From an uncultured Alphaproteobacteria bacterium (lineage in GTDB: Bacteria > Pseudomonadota > Alphaproteobacteria > JAPOUT01 > G958296285), in the NCBI GenBank assembly GCA_958296285.1, contig OY282459.1, positions 694,367 to 758,366 on the forward strand: 64,000 nucleotides of DNA. The letters run 5' to 3'. The notes below the pieces were generated by a model. It did not search any database. It was not told the DNA's origin and saw only the letters and a list, made by a program, of their open reading frames with translations. Each line of letters starts with the position of its first letter. Within the stretch, counting starts at the first letter, position 1. Positions 58,582 to 64,000 of this stretch are shown here, piece by piece. Made by a program: the position numbers and the translations under genes.

Positions 58582-59498
58582 CAATCACCAATGACATCAT
58601 TAAGGCGGTTCTTAGGAAATTGTTCCGCGGAGAAGATTATCGGATAGAAATCGTCAATTGTCTCAACGATGAATTTCTGCGCGTCGCGATCTCGTTCTTT
58701 AAGGATGTCATCAATGCGAAGCTGGAAAACCAAGCCATCAACGAAGATTGGTACAAAAAGGCTTTTCTTGACGACACCCAACCCAAAGAAGATATAGCTC
58801 TGGTGGCAGGGCTAAACATGAAAACCATTCACGACATGCGCAATACGACGAGAAAGGAAATCGTCATAGAAGAATCTCTCAAACATTACGAATCTCTCTT
58901 GGAAACGATTCGGCAATTGACGAATCGGGATGATGAGATGGATATAACATTGACCGTCAAATTGAAGGACGTAAGCGTGGATTTGAATCTCAATGAGAGT
59001 TTGCTTGTCATAAACACGCTCGCGGTCAAGCGATCCGCGCTAAGGGGCGGGGTGTGGAGCTCTGTCGGAAAGAGGGCGGAGACGCCTTTAATGCTGGCGC
59101 TCTGTGATCTTTATTCGCTGCGCGAGGAGTCTTACGAAACCAAACCCTCTCTAGCCAAAAAGAAAAAACCCTCCGCCGCGCCCGAAAGAGAAGGAGATTT
59201 CTACCTTGTCAAGGACGGCAAACGTCTCAAATGCGAGGTCAAATTGATGGGCAAGGGGAATCCAGAGAGCATGGACGCCGTGATCGCGAGGGACGCCCAA
59301 ATTTTCATCGCCGACAAACTGTCCGACAGCAACAAAAGACAGTTGGATGCCAAAGAAATCCAATGGGTTGAATTGAGAAGCAAAACAGGGTTTAGAAGAT
59401 TTAAGACAGTGTTGGATAATCTTGGAATCCCTTGCGAGCCGCTTGATGAAGAGGGGTTGGAAGCGAATCTAGAGAAAGCGCTGAAAAAACTGATATGA
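58578..59498 (+). CDS. Type II restriction endonuclease (possibly CfrBI family)
   Basis: 306 residues, coupled to the methylase by ATGA. The catalytic PD-(D/E)XK strand is probably DGKRLKCEVKLMGKGNPESMD, split as KCEVKLMGKG (E-x-K) and NPESMD. Residues 1-120 (VNCLNDEFLRVAISFF, WYKKAFLDD) form the presumed recognition part. Assignment to the CfrBI family is from memory of conserved motifs and is tentative; the pairing with a methylase is firm. Composition is plainer than in the flanking core genes. Confidence 0.82.
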   Translation: MTITNDIIKAVLRKLFRGEDYRIEIVNCLNDEFLRVAISFFKDVINAKLENQAINEDWYKKAFLDDTQPKEDIALVAGLNMKTIHDMRNTTRKEIVIEESLKHYESLLETIRQLTNRDDEMDITLTVKLKDVSVDLNLNESLLVINTLAVKRSALRGGVWSSVGKRAETPLMLALCDLYSLREESYETKPSLAKKKKPSAAPEREGDFYLVKDGKRLKCEVKLMGKGNPESMDAVIARDAQIFIADKLSDSNKRQLDAKEIQWVELRSKTGFRRFKTVLDNLGIPCEPLDEEGLEANLEKALKKLI

Positions 59499-59504
59499 CC
59501 CCGT

Positions 59505-59703
59505 TGAGGGGGGTTTGGGGGGCTAGCCCCCCAAAAAAACCAAGCGGGCGTTAGCCCGCTATGGTCGGCGGGCTTCCTCGCCTCGCTACGCCACGAGTGG
59601 CTTCGCTCGGCTTCGGGAAAGCCACGCCCGCCGACTATTCGGGGGGATTCCCCCCGATCCCCCCTTTTTTCGCGGGGGGCTTCGCCCCCCACACCCCCCT
59701 TTC
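59505..59703. repeat. G6/C6 modular palindromic element, copy 4
   Basis: GGGGGGCTAGCCCCCC palindrome (59517-59532, in the same TTT/AAA frame as copy 3); AGCGGGC-GTTA-GCCCGCT (59543-59560); GTCGGCGGGC...GCCCGCCGAC (59564-59635), whose inner part is the reverse complement of that in copies 2-3; CGGGGGG-ATT-CCCCCCG and then a GGGGGGC-TTC-GCCCCCC hairpin (59675-59690), ending ACCCCCCTT. It begins 6 bases after the restriction enzyme's stop. Confidence 0.9.
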
Positions 59704-59749
59704 TGCTTAAGAGATGGACGAAAAGACCCGAATCAGTCATGCTTAAACT

Positions 59750-60112
59750 ATGCCAAATAACCAAATCACAACGCTTCGCGCCTCCGCTCTCCTCCTAATC
59801 ACAAGCCTCGCAGGCTGCGCGACCACCGAAGCCCTCCTCCTCAACACAGACCGCCGAGACAAAGGCGAAACAGGATACCTCATCAAAACCAAAACCAGCA
59901 TCGCCCAAATCACAAGCGGAACAAGAGACCGACTCTACGCCGCCCAATATTGTAAAGGCGCGAGAAATATCGCCAGAGTGGATTTCATCACCCGATTCTA
60001 TCTGCTCGTCGCCGAATATGAAGCCAAAATCTACTGCTTCCCACAAGAACCCCGCAAAACCCAAAGCCAGCGCCGTAAAGAATATCTGCGGAAAAAAAGA
60101 CAAAAACAATGA
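59750..60112 (+). CDS. Small hypothetical lipoprotein
   Basis: 120 residues with a lipobox (LITSLAGC, Cys23). The mature part has no recognised domain and ends in a basic tail (SQRRKEYLRKKRQKQ). Strongly C/A-rich (23 C, 12 G, 20 A, 5 T in the 60 bases from 59821). Overlaps the next gene by 4 bases (ATGA). Confidence 0.75.
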   Translation: MPNNQITTLRASALLLITSLAGCATTEALLLNTDRRDKGETGYLIKTKTSIAQITSGTRDRLYAAQYCKGARNIARVDFITRFYLLVAEYEAKIYCFPQEPRKTQSQRRKEYLRKKRQKQ

Positions 60113-60519
60113 TCTCCCCTCTCACACGCCACGCGTCAAGACGCCACGCATCAAGATGCTCCGCCGCGCTCGCGCTCCTGCTTCTTTCAGGATGCGCGTC
60201 CCATATCGTCATTCTCTCCAATAAAGACTTTGACCCCGACAGCGCCCCACCCTATTACACAGAGCGCAACGCCCAAAGAATCTTCTCGCCCAACAGTTTC
60301 AACCTCGGAGCCTTCCCCCTCTATCGCGCCGAGGAAATCTGCGGAAGCCTCGAAAACCAGCCCCTCGCCTACGAAGCCACAATCGGCTTCACCGATATAT
60401 TGTTGAGTTTCCTCACCGTCGGCATGATCACCTCATCCACGACCTATCTCTATTGCGAGGGCGAGTCGCCATGGCTCGCGCCTCCGCCTCCGCCAATCCC
60501 GCCTGCGCCTCCGCGATAA
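60109..60519 (+). CDS. Bor-like hypothetical lipoprotein
   Basis: 136 residues with lipobox LLLSGC (Cys29). FPLYRAEEICGSLENQPLAY, a hydrophobic ILLSFLTVGMIT segment and the late YLYCEG resemble phage lambda Bor/Iss lipoproteins (C-G...LTxGIYTP...YC); this is a remote, by-eye match. The tail is poly-Pro. The signal peptide contains the 12-mer palindrome duplicated (60133-60159). Ends 24 bases from convergent groEL. Confidence 0.7.
   Translation: MISPLTRHASRRHASRCSAALALLLLSGCASHIVILSNKDFDPDSAPPYYTERNAQRIFSPNSFNLGAFPLYRAEEICGSLENQPLAYEATIGFTDILLSFLTVGMITSSTTYLYCEGESPWLAPPPPPIPPAPPR
60133..60159. repeat. 12-mer palindrome with compensated second copy
   Basis: GCGTCAAGACGC (60133-60144) followed by GCATCAAGATGC (60148-60159), period 15. 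The second copy carries G-to-A and C-to-T changes at paired positions, so the palindrome is kept. Confidence 0.85.
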
Positions 60520-60543
60520 AGGCGGCGCGAGCCTCTTACATCA

Positions 60544-62542
<1,999 letters not shown>

Positions 62543-62636
62543 AGGGTCTTCTCCTCTCCTCCGAAGTCTGGATTTCGCGGCGGCGGGTAGCCTTCTTGTT
62601 AGTCTTCTCCCAAGAGCGCTAATAGCCGACAGACTT

Positions 62637-62666
62637 TAGATAGGAAGGGCGCGTGATTTTGTCAAG
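62637..62666 (-). promoter_or_regulatory. RpoH-type heat-shock promoter of groESL
   Basis: Read on the minus strand: CTTGAC (62666-62661), 16 bases, CCTATCT (62644-62638). This fits the alphaproteobacterial sigma-32 pattern CTTGAC-N16/17-CYTATNT. Transcription would begin near 62630, with a leader of about 90 bases. That leader contains a dyad resembling a degenerate CIRCE (TTAGCGCTC...GAAGACTAA, 62622-62599), but the spacing is 6 rather than 9. Confidence 0.7.
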
Positions 62667-62714
62667 GTTTTTTTGAACTATTGAACTTTTCCCGCCCCAA
62701 CCATTCCCGCCCGT

Positions 62715-63569
62715 CTAATAGCGCAGCACCAGAGCCGCGCGCCCTTCATGGAACTCCTCGCCGACAAAACGCGCTCTGCCTCTATTGTCGCTCGTCTCCA
62801 CCCTTCCATAGCGATAGCCGATATCTAGGGCGAGGATGGAGGCGAGCTCCACGCGCGTTCCAGCGAGGAAGTTAAACCCGTAAGCGAACTCCGCGTCGCC
62901 TTTGAGCGTATCCACCACCGCAGTGTCTATGTCATCAAAGGGATTGGCGGAAACGGACTCGCTTTGGTCGGCAAGAGACGGCAAGTCCAAATTGATCCCC
63001 ATCAGCATGACGCCGACGCCAATATAGGGCGTCAGACGACCGGCGAGGAAAGGCGGCGAGTCGTAAAAAAAACTGATCTCAGCGCCGTAAAAATCAGCGC
63101 TCCCGCGCCCCGAGACAGTCTGGCGCGTCACGGTCAGATCGCCCTCGCCGTAAAAGAGTCCCAGCTCATAGCGGAAGCGCAGCAGCTGCGCGACAAAAGC
63201 CGAACCCACAGTCGCGCTGAAAACCCCGACATCGTCATATTCCACGCGGTAATTCTGCCCGCTCAGAGAGGTGGTGAAATCGTCCCATCGCGCGTAAGAG
63301 CCGCCGGCGGAAAGATAGGTTCCGCGCGTATCCAGACTGTGCAGCGTCCACCATGAATCCTCCTGCGCCAGAGAGGCGCGGGGCAGGACGCAAAAAAACG
63401 CCGCGAGAAGGACTGTCAGCCCTCGGACTGCGAGCCCTCGGGCAGTTAGCCCTCGGGCGGCGAGCCGTTTCGCCGCGAGTGGCTCCACGGCAAGCCGTTT
63501 CGCCGCGAGTGGTTCCGCGGCGAGCCGTTTCGGTTGGAAGCGCGGCTCTTTCTTTTTTCGGCTGTTCAT
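62715..63569 (-). CDS. Outer-membrane beta-barrel protein
   Basis: About 284 residues. A long N-terminal extension made of tandem LAAKRLA(V/A)-type repeats runs into the signal peptide (LTVLLAAFFCVLPRASLAQE). The mature part has alternating beta strands (GTYLSAGGSYARWDDFTT, FRYELGLFYGEGDLTV, TPYIGVGVMLMGINL, LALDIGYRYGRVET) and ends in aromatic VLRY, as expected for an outer-membrane barrel of about 8-10 strands. The start is uncertain: ATG 63569, 63584 and 63596 are in frame; GGGA favours 63569. The DNA repeat is at 63419-63539. Confidence 0.78.
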   Translation of the reverse strand: MNSRKKKEPRFQPKRLAAEPLAAKRLAVEPLAAKRLAARGLTARGLAVRGLTVLLAAFFCVLPRASLAQEDSWWTLHSLDTRGTYLSAGGSYARWDDFTTSLSGQNYRVEYDDVGVFSATVGSAFVAQLLRFRYELGLFYGEGDLTVTRQTVSGRGSADFYGAEISFFYDSPPFLAGRLTPYIGVGVMLMGINLDLPSLADQSESVSANPFDDIDTAVVDTLKGDAEFAYGFNFLAGTRVELASILALDIGYRYGRVETSDNRGRARFVGEEFHEGRAALVLRY

Positions 63570-63841
63570 GATCGTTCCCGTCATTTCTCCCGCCATTTCA
63601 TCTATCGTAAAGCCTATCGCCCATTAAAAAAACAAGAAAATCCTCATCGTCTGACGAGAAAGAATTGTCAAGCTTTTGTGTGGTAAAGATTGATTTACAA
63701 ATCAAATATAGAATATGCAGATATTTTTTATTGATATAATCAAACTATGATTGTATAGTTCATTTATCTCATCGGATACAATTTCTGTCCTAATGTTCCT
63801 TTCTCCCCTCCCCCACTCATGGACAGGGATTCCGATGAAGA

Positions 63842-63873
63842 GAGACCCCTCGCTCTCCCCGGCGAGGGGTCTC
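63842..63873. terminator. 12-bp-stem hairpin after the last partial gene
   Basis: GAGACCCCTCGC (63842-63853) pairs perfectly with GCGAGGGGTCTC (63862-63873), loop TCTCCCCG. On the minus strand it begins inside the stop codon of the partial gene and is followed by a pyrimidine-rich tract (TCTTC), so it may end that transcript. 63597-63841 is AT-rich and holds only a possible TTGACA (63671-63666, minus) for the barrel gene. Confidence 0.6.
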
Positions 63874-64000
63874 ATTTCGCGCTTCTGTCGGAATGGTTCG
63901 GGCGGAGGGCTTGAAGCAGAAGGCGCTCCAATCTTCGCGCGAGGCGGCGCGTCTCGTCCGACCAGCCTCGCCCTTGCGGCGCGGCCAGGATCGCCGCGCT
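63872..64000 (-). CDS. C-terminal 42 residues of an unidentified protein
   Basis: The frame enters from the right edge as SAAILAAPQGRGWSDETRRL, continues ARRLERLLLQALRPNHSDRS and ends AK-stop at 63872. Helical and Arg-rich. Too short to identify. The terminator-like hairpin directly after its stop supports a real gene end. Confidence 0.6.
   Translation of the reverse strand, partial: SAAILAAPQGRGWSDETRRLARRLERLLLQALRPNHSDRSAK

Noticed and set aside
62599-62622. CIRCE operator upstream of groES
   Set aside because: One half-site is close (one mismatch), but the other has three mismatches and the spacer is 6 instead of 9; treated as uncertain.

Overview
The window reads as a chromosomal segment of an alphaproteobacterium; I cannot place the lineage more finely from sequence alone. 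The support is gene order: a cytochrome c oxidase assembly block (ctaC-ctaD-ctaB-small membrane protein-ctaG-ctaE-SURF1) running into thrC and an M16 protease, glyQ-glyS-ppdK in a row, carA divergent from a YqeY gene, and groESL behind an RpoH-type promoter. Core genes are GC-rich, densely packed and often joined by 4-base ATGA overlaps.

Layout. 1-10.2 kb, minus strand: a PAS-GGDEF sensor (cut by the window edge), an acetyltransferase, an M16 peptidase, thrC and the aa3 oxidase operon. 10.3-11.7 kb: tldD. 11.7-12.7 kb: a 29-bp-arm palindrome, a strong promoter and an NYN-domain gene. 12.7-16.8 kb, minus: purA, serA, serC. 16.8-25.8 kb, plus: an oligopeptidase, glyQ, glyS, ppdK and a polyprenyl diphosphate synthase. 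25.8-30.2 kb, minus: ispE, a TPR lipoprotein and ETF-ubiquinone oxidoreductase. 30.3-33.1 kb: a family-4 uracil-DNA glycosylase, moaB and two small glycosyltransferase-type genes. 33.1-40.0 kb: a Liv-type ABC transporter with an acyl-CoA ligase inside the operon. 40.4-41.8 kb: two DNA methyltransferases. 41.7-43.7 kb: carA and YqeY. 44.2-49.3 kb: a wax ester synthase, a hydrolase, a TetR regulator and a D-aminoacylase-type amidohydrolase. 49.3-54.6 kb: an accessory island with a Panacea/membrane-protein pair, a broken MutH/Sau3AI-type nuclease, an HNH nuclease and orphan genes. 54.7-57.0 kb: a MetY-type enzyme and an exported haloalkane dehalogenase. 57.2-59.5 kb: a type II restriction-modification pair with a HEAT-fused methylase. 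59.7-64.0 kb: two lipoproteins, groESL, an outer-membrane barrel and the end of an unknown gene.

The most interesting structure is not a gene. Four large non-coding elements (about 40.02, 43.72, 50.22 and 59.50 kb), built from nested G6/C6 hairpins and a shared GTCGGCGGGC...GCCCGCCGAC stem, sit where strand composition flips. DNA to the left is G/T-rich on the plus strand and DNA to the right is C/A-rich. The bias fades over roughly 1 kb within single core genes and does not depend on gene direction. A remnant of the element lies at the truncated 5' end of the MutH-like gene. The methyltransferase, restriction and toxin-antitoxin-like cassettes of the window cluster at these switch points, and the NYN gene sits at a fifth switch beside a different palindrome. 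I propose that these are recurrent breakage or fork-convergence sites that capture defence genes. A second signal is a 12-bp palindrome, GCGTCAAGACGC, found at least ten times inside and between genes, with variants whose arms change in compensating fashion. All composition counts were made by hand on sample 60-base lines.
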